64,000 bases of DNA from Notolepis coatsorum. Taxonomy: Eukaryota; Chordata; Actinopteri; Aulopiformes; Paralepididae. Position 1 is the first letter of the stretch; every line of letters begins with the position of its first letter. Positions 10,178 through 24,330 of this stretch are shown here, piece after piece. Where the stretch lies: contig OZ020601.1 of assembly GCA_963971535.1 (NCBI GenBank), positions 20,525,115 through 20,589,114 on the forward strand, read 5' to 3'. Made by a program: the position numbers and the translations under genes. The notes beneath the pieces were generated by a model. The model did no database searches and had not been told where the DNA came from. It saw only the letters and a list, made by a program, of their open reading frames with translations.

Positions 10178-13100
10178 CAGAGGTAGTCCTCTCTAGAATC
10201 AGAGGTAGTCCGCTCTAGAATCACAGCTAGTCCGCTATAGAATCAGAGGTAGTCTGCTCTAGAATCAGAGGTAGTCTGCTCTAGAATCACAGCTAGTCCG
10301 CTCTAGAATCAGAGGTAGTCCTCTCTAGAATCAGAGGTAGTCTGCTCTAGAATCAGAAGTAGTCCGCTCTAGAATCAGAAGTAGTCGGCTCTAGAATCAG
10401 AGCTAGTCGGCTCTATAATCAGAAGTAGTCCGCTCTAGAATCAGAAGTAGTCCGCTCTAGAATCAGAAGTAGTCCGCTCTAGAATCAGAGGTAGTCGGCT
10501 CTAGAATCAGAGGTAGTCCGCTCTAGAATCAGAAGTAGTCTTCTCTAGAATCAGAGGTAGTCCGCTCTAGAATCAGAAGTAGTCCGCTCTAGAATCAGAA
10601 GTAGTCCGCTCTAGAATCAGAGGTAGTCGGCTCTAGAATCAGAAGTAGTCTGCTCTAGAATACGAGCTAGTCCGCTCTAGAATCACAGCTAGCCTTCTCT
10701 ATAATCAGAGCTAGTCCGCTCTAGAATCAGAGCTAGTCTGCTCTAGAATCAGAGGCAGTCCGCTCTAGAATCAGAAGTAGTCTGCTCTAGAATCAGAAGT
10801 AGTCCTCTCTAGAATCAGAAGTAGTCCTCTCTAGAATACGAGCTAGTCCGCTCTAGAATCACAGCTAGTCCACTCTAGAATCAGAGGTAGTCTGCTCTAG
10901 AATCAGAGGTAGTCTGCTCTAGAATCAGAGCTAGTCTGCTCTAGAATCAGAAGTAGTCCTCTCTAGAATACGAGCTAGTCCGCTCTAGAATCACAGCTAG
11001 TCCGCTCTAGAATCACAGCTAGTCCGCTCTAGAATCAGAGGTAGTCCGCTCTAGAATCAGAGCTAGTCCGCTCTAGAATCAGAAGTAGTCCGCTCTAGAA
11101 TCAGAGCTAGTCCGCTCTAGAATCAGAGGTAGTCTGCTTTAGAATCAGAGCTAGTCCGCTCTAGAATCAGAGGTAGTCTGCTCTAGAATCAGAAGTAGTC
11201 CGCTCTAGAATCAGAAGTAGTCCGCTCTAGAATCAGAGCTAGTCCGCTCTAGAATCAGAAGTAGTCCGCTCTAGAATCAGAAGTAGTCCGCTCTAGAATC
11301 AGAGGTAGTCCTCTCTAGAATCAGAGCTAGTCCGCTCTAGAATCAGAGCTAGTCCGCTCTAGAATCAGAAGTAGTCCGCTCTAGAATCAGAAGTAGTCCA
11401 CTCTAGAATCAGAGCTAGTCGGCTCTAGAATCAGAGCTAGTCTGCTCTAGAATCAGAGGTAGTCCGCTCTAGAATCAGAAGTAGTCCGCTCTAGAATCAG
11501 AAGTAGTCCGCTCTAGAATCAGAGGTAGTCCTCTCTAGAATCAGAGGTAGTCATCTCTAGAATCAGAGGTAGTCCTCTCTAGAATCAGAGGTAGTCCGCT
11601 CTAGAATCAAAGCTAGTCTTCTCTAGAATCAGAAGTAGTCCACTCTAGAATCAGAAGTAGTCTGCTCTAGAATCAGAGCTAGTCCGCTCTAGAATCAGAG
11701 CTAGTCCGCTCTAGAATCAGAGGTAGTCTGCTCTAGAATCAGAAGTAGTCGGCTCTAGAATCAGAGCTAGTCCTCTCTAGAATCAGAGCTAGTCCACTCT
11801 AGAATCAGAGCTAGTCCTCTCTAGAATCAGAGCTAGTCTGCTCTAGAATCAGAGGTAGTAAGCTCTAGAATCAGAGGTAGTCCTCTCTAGAATCAGAGGT
11901 AGTCCTCTCTAGAATCAGAGCTAGTCTGCTCTAGAATCAGAAGTAGTCGGCTCTAGAATCAGAAGTAGTCCTCTCTAGAATCAGAAATAGTCTGCTCTAG
12001 AATCAGAAGTAGTCGGCTCTAGAATCAGAAGTAGTCCTCTCTAGAATCAGAGGTAGTCCTCTCTAGAATCAGAAGTAGTCTGCTCTAGAATCAGAAGTAG
12101 TCCTCTCTAGAATCAGAAGTAGTCGGCTCTAGAATACGAGCTAGCCTTCTCTAGAATCAGAAGTAGTCCTCTCTAGAATCAGAAGTAGTCTGCTCTAGAA
12201 TTTGAAGTAGCCTTCTCTAGAATCAGAGCTAGTCCTCTCTAGAATCAGAGCTAGTCCGCTCTAGAATCAGAAGTAGTCTTCTCTAGAATCAGAAGTAGTC
12301 CTCTCTAGAATCAGAAGTAGTCCTCTCTAGAATCAGAAGTAGTCCACTCTAGAATACGAGCTAGCCTTCTCTAGAATCAGAGCTAGTCCTCTCTAGAATC
12401 AGAAGTAGTCCTCTCTAGAATCAGAGCTAGTCCGCTCTAGAATCAGAAGTAGTCTTCTCTAGAATCAGAAGTAGTCTTCTCTAGAATCAGAAGTAGTCCT
12501 CTCTAGAATCAGAAGTAGTCCTCTCTAGAATCAGAAGTAGTCTTCTCTAGAATCAGAAGTAGTCCTCTCTAGAATCAGAAGTAGTCCTCTCTAGAATCAG
12601 AAGTAGTCTTCTCTAGAATCAGAAGTAGTCCTCTCTAGAATCAGAAGTAGTCCGCTCTAGAATCAGAAGTAGTCCGCTCTAGAATCAGAAGTAGTCTTCT
12701 CTAGAATCAGAGGTAGTCCGCTCTAGAATCAGAAGTAGTCTTCTCTAGAATCAGAAGTAGTCCTCTCTAGAATCAGAAGTAGTCCTCTCTAGAATCAGAA
12801 GTAGTCTTCTCTAGAATCAGAGGTAGTCCGCTCTAGAATCAGAAGTAGTCTTCTCTAGAATCAGAAGTAGTCCTCTCTAGAATCAGAAGTAGTCCTCTCT
12901 AGAATCAGAAGTAGTCCTCTCTAGAATCAGAAGTAGTCCTCTCTAGAATCAGAAGTAGTCCTCTCTAGAATCAGAGGTAGTCCGCTCTAGAATCAGAAGT
13001 AGTCTTCTCTAGAATCAGAAGTAGTCCTCTCTAGAATCAGAAGTAGTCCTCTCTAGAATCAGAAGTAGTCCTCTCTAGAATCAGAAGTAGTCCGCTCTAG

Positions 13101-16100
13101 AATCAGAGGTAGTCTGCTCTAGAATCAGAGGCAGTCCGCTCTAGAATCAGAAGTAGTCTGCTCTAGAATCAGAAGTAGTCCTCTCTAGAATCAGAAGTAG
13201 TCCTCTCTAGAATACAAGCTTGTCCGCTCTAGAATCACAGCTAGCCTTCTCTAGAATCAGAGCTAGTCTGCTCTAGAATCAGAAGTAGTCCTCTCTAGAA
13301 TACGAGCTAGTCCGCTCTAGAATCAGAGCTAGTCCGCTCTAGAATCAGAGGTAGTCTGCTCTAGAATCAGAGCTAGCCTGCTCTAGAATCAGAGGTAGTC
13401 TGCTCTAGAATCAGAAGTAGTCCACTCTATAATCAGAGCTAGTCCGCTCTAGAATCAGAGGTAGTCCGCTCTAGAATCAGAGCTAGTCCGCTCTAGAATC
13501 AGAAGTAGTCCACTCTAGAATCAGAGCTAGTCGGCTCTAGAATCAGAGGTAGTCTTCTCTAGAATCAGAGCTAGTCCTCTCTAGAATCAGAAGTAGTCCG
13601 CTCTAGAATCAGAGCTAGTCCTCTCTAGAATCAGAAGTAGTCCGCTCTAGAATCAGAAGTAGTCCACTCTAGAATCAGAGCTAGTCGGCTCTAGAATCAG
13701 AGGTAGTCCGCTCTAGAATCAGAAGTAGTCCGCTCTAGAATCAGAAGTAGTCCGCTCTAGAATCAGAGGTAGTCCTCTCTAGAATCAGAGGTAGTCCGCT
13801 CTAGAATCAAAGCTAGTCTTCTCTAGAATCAGAAGTAGTCCACTCTAGAATCAGAAGTAGTCTGCTCTAGAATCAGAGCTAGTCCGCTCTAGAATCAGAG
13901 CTAGTCCGCTCTAGAATCAGAGGTAGTCTGCTCTAGAATCAGAAGTAGTTGGCTCTAGAATCAGAGCTAGTCCTCTCTAGAATCAGAGCTAGTCCGCTCT
14001 AGAATCAGAGGTAGTCCGCTCTAGAATCAGAGGTAGTCCTCTCTAGAATCAGAGCTAGTCCGCTCTAGAATCAGAGGTAGTAAGCTCTAGAATCAGAGGT
14101 AGTCCTCTCTAGAATCAGAGGTAGTCCGCTCTAGAATCAGAGATAGTCCGCTCTAGAATCAGAGGTAGTCCTCTCTAGAATCAGAGCTAGTCTGCTCTAG
14201 AATCAGAGCTAGTCCGCTCTAGAATCAGAAGTAGTCGGCTCTAGAATCAGAAGTAGTCCTCTCTAGAATCAGAGGTAGTCCTCTCTAGAATCAGAAGTAG
14301 TCTGCTCTAGAATCAGAAGTAGTCCTCTCTAGAATCAGAAGTAGTCGGCTCTAGAATACGAGCTAGCCTTCTCTAGAATCAGAAGTAGTCCTCTCTAGAA
14401 TCAGAAGTAGTCTGCTCTAGAATCAGAAGTAGCCTTCTCTAGAATCAGAGCTAGTCCTCTCTAGAATCAGAGCTAGTCCGCTCTAGAATCAGAGGTAGTC
14501 TTCTCTAGAATCTGAAGTAGTCCTCTCTAGAATCAGAAGTAGTCCTCTCTAGAATCAGAAGTAGTCCTCTCTAGAATACGAGCTAGCCTTCTCTAGAATC
14601 AGAGCTAGTCCTCTCTAGAATCAGAGCTAGTCCGCTCTAGAATCAGAAGTAGTCTTCTCTAGAATCAGAAGTAGTCTTCTCTAGAATCAGAAGTAGTCCT
14701 CTCTAGAATCAGAAGTAGTCCTCTCTAGAATCAGAAGTAGTCTTCTCTAGAATCAGAAGTAGTCCTCTCTAGAATCAGAAGTAGTCCTCTCTAGAATCAG
14801 AAGTAGTCCTCTCTAGAATCAGAAGTAGTCTTCTCTAGAATCAGAAGTAGTCCTCTCTAGAATCAGAAGTAGTCCTCTCTAGAATCAGAAGTAGTCTTCT
14901 CTAGAATCAGAAGTAGTCCTCTCTAGAATCAGAGGTAGTCCGCTCTAGAATCAGAAGTAGTCTTCTCTAGAATCAGAAGTAGTCCTCTCTAGAATCAGAG
15001 GTAGTCCTCTCTAGAATCAGAAGTAGTCTGCTCTAGAATCAGAAGTAGTCCTCTCTAGAATCAGAAGTAGTCGGCTCTAGAATACGAGCTAGCCTTCTCT
15101 AGAATCAGAAGTAGTCCTCTCTAGAATCAGAAGTAGTCTGCTCTAGAATCAGAAGTAGCCTTCTCTAGAATCAGAGCTAGTCCTCTATAGAATCAGAGCT
15201 AGTCCGCTCTAGAATCAGAAGTAGTCTTCTCTAGAATCTGAAGTAGTCCTCTCTAGAATCAGAAGTAGTCCTCTCTAGAATCAGAAGTAGTCCTCTCTAG
15301 AATACGAGCTAGCCTTCTCTAGAATCAGAGCTAGTCCTCTCTAGAATCAGAGCTAGTCCGCTCTAGAATCAGAAGTAGTCTTCTCTAGAATCAGAAGTAG
15401 TCTTCTCTAGAATCAGAAGTAGTCCTCTCTAGAATCAGAAGTAGTCCTCTCTAGAATCAGAAGTAGTCTTCTCTAGAATCAGAAGTAGTCCTCTCTAGAA
15501 TCAGAAGTAGTCCTCTCTAGAATCAGAAGTAGTCCTCTCTAGAATCAGAAGTAGTCTTCTCTAGAATCAGAAGTAGTCCTCTCTAGAATCAGAAGTAGTC
15601 CTCTCTAGAATCAGAAGTAGTCTTCTCTAGAATCAGAAGTAGTCCTCTCTAGAATCAGAGGTAGTCCGCTCTAGAATCAGAAGTAGTCTTCTCTAGAATC
15701 AGAAGTAGTCCTCTCTAGAATCAGAGGTAGTCCTCTCTAGAATCAGAACTAGTCTGCTCTAGAATCAGAAGTAGTCCTCTCTAGAATCAGAAGTAGTCGG
15801 CTCTAGAATACGAGCTAGCCTTCTCTAGAATCAGAAGTAGTCCTCTCTAGAATCAGAAGTAGTCTGCTCTAGAATCAGAAGTAGCCTTCTCTAGAATCAG
15901 AGCTAGTCCTCTCTAGAATCAGAGCTAGTCCGCTCTAGAATCAGAAGTAGTCTTCTCTAGAATCTGAAGTAGTCCTCTCTAGAATCAGAAGTAGTCCTCT
16001 CTAGAATCAGAAGTAGTCCTCTCTAGAATACGAGCTAGCCTTCTCTAGAATCAGAGCTAGTCCTCTCTAGAATCAGAGCTAGTCCGCTCTAGAATCAGAA

Positions 16101-17262
16101 GTAGTCTTCTCTAGAATCAGAAGTAGTCTTCTCTAGAATCAGAAGTAGTCCTCTCTAGAATCAGAAGTAGTCCTCTCTAGAATCAGAAGTAGTCTTCTCT
16201 AGAATCAGAAGTAGTCCTCTCTAGAATCAGAAGTAGTCCTCTCTAGAATCAGAAGTAGTCCTCTCTAGAATCAGAAGTAGTCTTCTCTAGAATCAGAAGT
16301 AGTCCTCTCTAGAATCAGAAGTAGTCCTCTCTAGAATCAGAAGTAGTCTTCTCTAGAATCAGAGGTAGTCCGCTCTAGAATCAGAAGTAGTCTTCTCTAG
16401 AATCAGAAGTAGTCCTCTCTAGAATCAGAAGTAGTCCTCTCTAGAATCAGAAGTAGTCCTCTCTAGAATCAGAAGTAGTCCTCTCTAGAATCAGAAGTAG
16501 TCTTCTCTAGAATCAGAAGTAGTCCTCTCTAGAATCAGAGGTAGTCCGCTCTAGAATCAGAAGTAGTCTTCTCTAGAATCAGAAGTAGTCTTCTCTAGAA
16601 TCAGAAGTAGTCCTCTCTAGAATCAGAAGTATTCCTCTCTAGAATCAGAGCTAGTCCGCTCTAGAATCAGAAGTAGTCCTCTCTAGAATCAGAAGTAGTC
16701 CTCTCTAGAATCAGAGCTAGTCCGCTCTAGAATCAGAAGTAGTCGGCTCTAGAATCAGAAGTAGTCCACTCTAGAATCAGAAGTAGTCTGCTCTAGAATC
16801 AGAAGTAGTCCGCTCTAGAATCAGAAGTAGTCTGCTCTAGAATCAGAAGTAGTCCGCTCTAGAATCAGAGCTAGTCCGCTCTAGAATCAGAGGTAGTCCG
16901 CTCTAGAATCAGAGGTAGTCCGCTCTATAATCAGAGCTAGTCCGCTCTAGAATCAGAGCTAGTCTGCTCTAGAATCAGAGGTAGTCTGCTCTAGAATCAG
17001 AGGTAGTCCTCTCTAGAATCAGAGATAGTCCTCTCTAGAATCAGAGCTAGTCCGCTCTAGAATCAGAGGTAGTCCTCTCTAGAATCAGAGCTAGTCCGCT
17101 CTAGAATCAGAGCTAGTCCGCTCTAGAATCAGAGCTAGTCTGCTCTAGAATCAGAGGTAGTCTGCTCTAGAATCAGAGGTAGTCCTCTCTAGAATCAGAG
17201 GTAGTCCTCTCTAGAATCAGAAATAGTCCGCTCTAGAATCAGAGCTAGTCGGCTCTAGAATG
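10178..17262 (+). repeat. 7.1-kb minisatellite, 22-bp unit, about 320 copies, with higher-order repeats
   Basis: The unit combines TCTAGAATCAGA with a variable A/G/C-GTAGTC or GCTAGTC block and a CCGCTC, CCTCTC, CTTCTC, CTGCTC or CGGCTC block. Nearly every unit holds the palindrome TCTAGA. Since 22 is not a multiple of 3 and the unit contains TAG, every frame is closed, which explains the lack of open frames here. Rare variants (GAATACGAGCTAGCC, GAATCAAAGCTAG, GAATCTGAAGTAG) mark larger duplications: a 726-bp period (33 units) at 14341, 15067 and 15793, and a roughly 2.2-kb duplication linking about 11.6-12.1 kb with 13.8-14.3 kb. The array lies wholly in the dpys intron. Confidence 0.97.
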
Positions 17263-17269
17263 TTGTTTT

Positions 17270-18180
17270 TTTGTTTCTTTTTGTTGTCAATTTAGAACAG
17301 CAGCTGCATGACGGGATGCAAGCCAGAGTCCAGACGGGTGAACTCCAGTCAGAATCCTTTAAGGTTAATGTTGGGGTGAAGCAGGGCTGTGTCTTGGCTC
17401 CGGTGCTCTTTAATCTACACCTCCCAGTTTTCACATAAACAGTGTTCCACTCAAAACAGTGGATCATTTCACCTACCTCGGCTCCACTCTGTCCTCATGC
17501 TGCTCGCTTGACCCGGAGATACACACACGTATCAATAAAGCGGCATCATCCTTTGGACGCCTACGCAGCAGGGTTTTTGAAAACCGAAACCTGAAGTGCA
17601 GCACCAAGGTTGCCGTTTACAACGCAGTATGTCTCTCCACTCTGCTCTACGGAGCAGAATCCTGGACCCCATACCGCCGGCACATCACCAACCTGGACGC
17701 TTTCCACATCCGTTGCCTCCAAAGGATCCTCGGCCTGACCTGGGAACTCAATCTGTACGGCCGCAGCTGTGGCCAAAAAACATCTTCGTTGGATAGGGCA
17801 CACCACACGTATGCCTGACCACCGCCTGCCCCGCCAAGTCCTCTATGGCCAACTGAGAGGAGCAAAGCGGGCTGCTGGAGGCCAAAAGAGACGCTTTAAG
17901 GACTACACCAGGGACCTCCTAAAGTGTGCAAACATCACGCAGCTTGAAACTCTGGCACTCGACAGATCAGCCTGGCAAGTCACGTGTGCCACTGCAGTTT
18001 CCCAAATACACCAAACAAACCAAGACCGAAGATCTGAGAGGCGCACGCAACGACACCAGCGGGCGGCTGGCATCCCCCAGGTATCTGGCTTCCCTTGCGC
18101 CATCTGTGGACGGGTGTGCGGCTCAAGGATCGGACTCAACGCCCACGAGAAGTGGCACCAGCGGCAGTGTCGCTAACCCC
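17270..18180 (+). mobile_element. LINE fragment: RT remnant and C-terminus with zinc finger
   Basis: The RT motif GVKQGCVLAPVLFN is readable at about 17370-17420. A deletion then removes the FADD region. The frame 17459-17818 gives FTYLGSTLSS, INKAASSFGRLRSRVF and LLYGAESWTPYRRHI. A frameshift near 17770 leads to frame 17769-18176, with LRWIGHTTRMPDHRLPRQVL and a terminal C2H2 finger (CAICGRVCGSRIGLNAHEKWH, without the first residues). It is a degraded ORF2 of a LINE family with a C-terminal zinc finger; the clade is uncertain. Confidence 0.85.
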
Positions 18181-18236
18181 CCTCCCCCTCTCCCCATCCC
18201 TGGAGCATCATCGAACACGATGGACAGCTAAGAGAG

Positions 18237-18408
<172 letters not shown>

Positions 18409-18419
18409 GTGTAAAACCC

Positions 18420-18682
18420 TGTTGCTGGGGATTGATGTGTGGGGTATTTGGGGGACTGGCTGTTCCGCGGGTGTTCACATGCTTTCGAGCAACACGGTAC
18501 TTACTTATTGTACTTATTTTATGCCTATTCTTATGTCTGTACTTTATGCATTGCTTTTATTTTGTCAACTGTATGCAAATTCTATGCCTATGTAAATTGT
18601 ATGCTATTTGCTGTGAAGCACTTTGAGCTGCAATCCATGAATGAAAGGTGCTATATAAATAAAGTTATTATTATTATTATCA
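18420..18682 (+). mobile_element. LINE 3' UTR/tail
   Basis: It ends with AAAGGTGCTATATAAATAAA followed by (TTA)n, a 3' tail widely shared by fish LINEs and V-type SINEs. It is probably the end of the LINE that starts at 17270. Confidence 0.6.
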
Positions 18683-19200
18683 TCCGAGTCAAACGTTTTG
18701 CTTTGTCGTTCTCGGCTGAGATAGTTTTTCTTCCTGCTGAGCTCTCGCTTAAGATTCCATCTAGACGCAGCGTTTGTTTTAATGGAAACTTGAAGGATAT
18801 CTGTCATCTGGGCCTCTTCATTTGGATTCATATTCATCCCACCAGCCTGCAGGCATATGGCTTTGTAATATCAGGACACGGTTATGCTGCAATATTATTT
18901 TACTGTGCTTACACAGCGTTTCTGGGACATACGCTACAATAACACAATAAGCGCTGCTGAGAAACGTACAGGCAGCACTTTATTGAGGCAAAGGAACTCT
19001 GCTTGCGCTTGGTGAGCTTTTTAGAGACAAACGTCACGAGGCCACGACGTAAATAATACATAATTTTTTGCTGCCGGCTGTAAATTATATGCAGCGTCTT
19101 GATACCGTGTGAGTACATCTTGCCCCAGTTCCATCAGTTAGGGTTTGCACCTTTGTTTTCACTGTTTATTTTGCTCATATCTTTATGTTCAGATTTAATC
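18683..19200. other. No gene seen (dpys intron)
   Basis: Open frames here are short and match nothing I know. Confidence 0.4.
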
Positions 19201-19204
19201 TTAT

Positions 19205-19440
19205 TGCCTATGGTATGGTATGGTTTGTTTCTTAATCCCCGAGGGGAAACATGGTTTTCCACCAGAGCGAATACAAATATACAAACATGAAAGAAACAAT
19301 TACATGATACAATACAGAATACACAACACAGTAGGAGAGCCTCTCAACACAGTGCTAACGGTGTTCGTTAAATTACTTTACCTTCTCAATCGCTCAGTAG
19401 AGCATTGAGGCATCAACAACCTATCACTGAATGAGCTTCG
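19205..19440 (-). mobile_element. Antisense LINE 3' end (Rex-like tail)
   Basis: TTTCTTAATCCCCGAGGGGA is typical of the antisense 3' end of several fish LINEs. A similar tail is at 28246-28290. Confidence 0.5.
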
Positions 19441-19564
19441 CAGAGCATCTAAATAACTGAACAGTGGGTGGCCTTCAAAGGATAAAATGGTGTTCAGTTT
19501 AGATCTAGTTTGCTTGGCTATGATTTTTGTCTTTCTACTCTTACCCGGCCCATACGCCTCATTG

Positions 19565-20912
<1,348 letters not shown>

Positions 20913-20924
20913 CTAGACGCTGCC

Positions 20925-21035
20925 CATACCTGTAACTCCCCTCCCCCCTCCCCCATGCTGCCCATACCTGTAACTCCCCTCCCCCCTCCTCCATGCTGCC
21001 CATACCTGTAACTCCCCTCCCCCATGCTGCTACGA
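20925..21035 (+). repeat. Short C-rich minisatellite, 3 units
   Basis: GCTGCCCATACCTGTAACTC recurs three times with CCCTCCCCC spacers of different length. Confidence 0.9.
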
Positions 21036-21278
21036 CACCCACATTTTCCCATTTCCCTTATCTTATCTTATCTTATACATAGACATAGTGCAGGCATAGT
21101 ACAGTTCACGTTTGGACAAGCAAGCAGGGATGTAACTCAGTAAAGACATTTGATTTGATCAGATTCTCATGCTCGTCGCTTTTCATAGGCTGTTTCAGAA
21201 TCACATGTTATTTTACACAACCTTTCTTTTCACCGGCTACACTGAAGGCTATAGAGGAATAGGACTGAAGGGTGAAGT

Positions 21279-21650
21279 GTGCAGCCACATCAGCAGTGAC
21301 ATCATACAGTAGTTACAGGGTGCAGCCACATCAGCAGTGACATCATACAGTAGTTACAGGGTGCAGCCACGTCAGCAGTGACATCATACAGTAGTTACAG
21401 GGTGCAGCCACGTCAGCAGTGACATCATACAGTAGTTACAGGGTGCAGCCACGTCAGCAGTGACATCATACAGTAGTTACAGGGTGCAGCCACGTCAGCA
21501 GTGACATCATACAGTAGTTACAGGGTGCAGCCACGTCAGCAGTGACATCATACAGTAGTTACAGGGTGCAGCCACGTCAGCAGTGACATCATACAGTAGT
21601 TACAGGGTGCAGCCACGTCAGCAGTGACATCATACAGTAGTGACACGGTG
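21279..21650 (+). repeat. 41-bp minisatellite, 9 units
   Basis: GTGCAGCCAC recurs every 41 bp from 21279 (21279, 21320, 21361 and so on). The first two units have CACATCAGC and the later ones CACGTCAGC. It ends about 90 bp upstream of the next dpys exon. Confidence 0.95.
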
Positions 21651-21737
21651 TGACATAGACATTCTAATTCTGTGAGATTGTACACCTGAAAGTGTTGCCA
21701 TCATGGACACGGGTCTTGTCTCTGTGTGTATCTGTAG

Positions 21738-21945
21738 GAAGATCTCGGCGCAGACCCACCACCAGGCTGTCGACTACAACATCTTCGAGGGCATGGAGTG
21801 CCACGGCGTGGCCGTCGTGACCATCTCCAGGGGCAGGGTGGTGTACGAGGCCGGGAGGCTGAACACCACGCCTGGAGACGGCAGGTTCATCCACCGAAAG
21901 CCCTTCGCTCCGTTCGTTTACAAAAAAGTGCATCACAGAGAGGAG
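21738..21945 (+). CDS. dpys: dihydropyrimidinase, second-last coding exon
   Basis: A 208-bp exon lies between TGTATCTGTAG and GTCAGT. Its first base completes the Arg codon split from the previous exon; 69 codons then run from 21739. Readable segments are [38 protein letters not shown] and [20 protein letters not shown]. This is the C-terminal beta-sandwich of dihydropyrimidinase. [11 protein letters not shown] and [12 protein letters not shown] match DPYS more closely than CRMPs. The intron before it is 13.5 kb, over half of it the 22-bp minisatellite. The exon ends in phase 0, which fits the last exon at 24963. Confidence 0.93.
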
Positions 21946-21999
21946 GTCAGTCTCCCCATTATCAGCTGCTGTACCTGTGGTCTGTATGTCTTCATCCCT

Positions 22000-22511
22000 G
22001 TGGTCGTCTACCGTACAGAGCCTAGAGCTGGGGCTCAGATCACCTGCTCTGTGGTCTGTATGTCTTCATCCCTGTGGTCTATACCGTACAGAGCCTAGAG
22101 CTGGGGCTCAGGTCACCTGCTCTGTAGTCTGTATGTCTTCATCCCTGTGGTCTATACCGTACAGAGCCTAGAGCTGGGGCTCAGGTCACCTGCTCTGTAG
22201 TCTGTATGTCTTCATCCCTGTGGTCTATACCGTACAGAGCCTAGAGCTGGGGCTCAGGTCACCTGCTCTGTAGTCTGTATGTCTTCATCCCTGTGGTCTA
22301 TACCGTACAGAGCCTAGAGCTGGGGCTCAGGTCACCTGCTCTGTAGTCTGTATGTCTTCATCCCTGTGGTCTATACCGTACAGAGCCTAGAGCTGGGGCT
22401 CAGGTCACCTGCTCTGTAGTCTGTATGTCTTCATCCCTGTGGTCTACCGTACAGAGCCTAGAGCTGGGGCTCAGGTCACCTGCTCTGTAGTCTGTATGTC
22501 TTCATCCCTGT
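22000..22511 (+). repeat. 73-bp minisatellite, about 7 units, split by a LINE
   Basis: ATACCGTACAGAGCCTAGAG recurs every 73 bp (22081, 22154, 22227 and onward). The first and last units have small deletions. One more partial unit (ACCGTACAGAGCCTAGAGC) follows the LINE at 24205-24255, so the LINE inserted within the array. Confidence 0.93.
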
Positions 22512-24203
22512 AGTCCACCATCATCCCTGTACCCAAAAAATCTACACCCGCTTGCCTCAACGACTACCGCCCTGTAGCCCTCACCTCCATAGCCATGAAG
22601 TGCTTTGAGAAGCTAGTGAAGGGCTACATCTGTTCCTCCCTCCCCATCAACCTGGACCCCCTGCAATTTGCATATCGCCCCAACAGGTCCACGGAGGACG
22701 CCATAGCCCATGTGCTGCACACAGCAGCATCACACCTGGACAAGAGGCAGGGGAACTATGTGAGAATGCTGTTCATCGACTACAGCTCAGCATTCAATAC
22801 CATAGTCCCCTCCAAACTCATAGCCAAGCTCAGGGACCTGGGCTTGAACTATGACCTCTGCCAGTGGGTCTTGGACTTCCTGACGGGCAGACCCCAGGTG
22901 GTAAGAGCAGGCAACTGCACCTCCTCATCCATCACGCTCAACATAGGGGCCCCCCAGGGCTGTGTTCTGAGCCCCCTCCTCTACTCCCTGTACACACATG
23001 ACTGCGTAGCACAGCGGAACAACAACACAATCATCAAATTTGCTGACGACACAGTGGTGGTGGGCCTGATCTCTGCCAACGACGAGAGGGCCTACCTGGA
23101 AGAGGTAGAGAATCTGTCACAGTGGTGTCAGGAGAACTGCCTCTCCCTGAACGTCAGCAAAACAAAAGAGATGATTGTGGACTTCAGGAGGTCGGGGGTC
23201 AAGGACTACAGCCCCCTCAGCATCGACGGGGCACCGGTTGAGAGAGTGAACAGTTTCAAGTACCTCGGAGCCCACATATCCGAGGATTTGACATGGACCA
23301 CACACATTGACAGTGTTGTGAAGAAGGCACGACAACGCCTCTACTTCCTCAGGCGCCTAAAGAAGTTCCAAGTCAGTCAGAAGATCCTTAGGAACTTCTA
23401 CTCATGTACAATAGAGAGCATCCTGACTGGCAACATCACCTCCTGGTTTGGGAATAGCACTGCACAAGACCGTAGCAGACTACAAAGAGTGACACGTTCA
23501 GCCGAACGCACAATTGGAGGGGGGCTTCCCACCCTCCAGAACATTTACAACAAGCGGTGCAGGGGGAAGGCTAAGAGAATTATTAAGGACTCGAGCCACC
23601 CGAACAACTGCCTCTTTGAACTGCTGCGGTCAGGCAAGCGATACCGGAGTCTTAAGGCGAGCACAGAAAGACTCAGAAGAAGCTTCTATCCCCAGGCCAT
23701 CAGGCTGCTAAACGAACAATAAACACTATGCAACAACCATCAAATGCACACAGCACACACACCCACACGCACACACTCACTTAAACAAACAACACACTGC
23801 AGCACCCACTCTCCACACTTTAGATCACACAAACACACTTTATATTTATTGATAAAGGATTTGCACTACAACTCGTACACCTACTGTAAATTGTACCTAA
23901 ATTGCACCTCATCCCATTTCTGCCTTGCACTTTATAGTATTGTATATTAGTACACTGCATAGTATTGTATATTATATGGTAACTCAGTTACGTCTATTCT
24001 GCATCGAACATTGTACATATGTCTATACTGAACACTGTGACCTCATTTTTTTACTTCTAATTTACATGCTATACTATGTTATTTTATTTCATACTTATCT
24101 TGTCTTGCACAGTCTCTGGAGCGTAACAGTAAGAAGCATTTTGTATAAAAGTATTCTGTACTTCTGTATGACAACTATTAAAGAAACTTGAAACTTGAAA
24201 CTT
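22512..24203 (+). mobile_element. 5'-truncated LINE with intact RT frame (L2/CR1-like)
   Basis: One frame runs from about 22512 to the stop at 23722, with the first ATG at 22595. It lacks the endonuclease and starts inside the RT N-terminus ([20 protein letters not shown]). RT motifs are [33 protein letters not shown] and [10 protein letters not shown] (catalytic DD), then [10 protein letters not shown] and [12 protein letters not shown]. The 3' UTR (23723-24180) ends in repeated AAACTTG. The lack of stops suggests a fairly recent insertion. Only a very short target duplication, if any, is visible. Confidence 0.92.
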
Positions 24204-24330
24204 GTCTACCGTACAGAGCCTAGAGCTGGGGCTCAGGTCACCTGCGCTGTAGTGTTTAAAAAATTATTAAAAAAATGTATTAAAAAAGGCACAGTTGAGA
24301 TTGGAAAGTCAAGGATTAGCCTTCACAATA

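Noticed and set aside
10178..17262. CRISPR-like array
   Set aside because: The units are directly adjacent with no unique spacers, and the context is a vertebrate intron.
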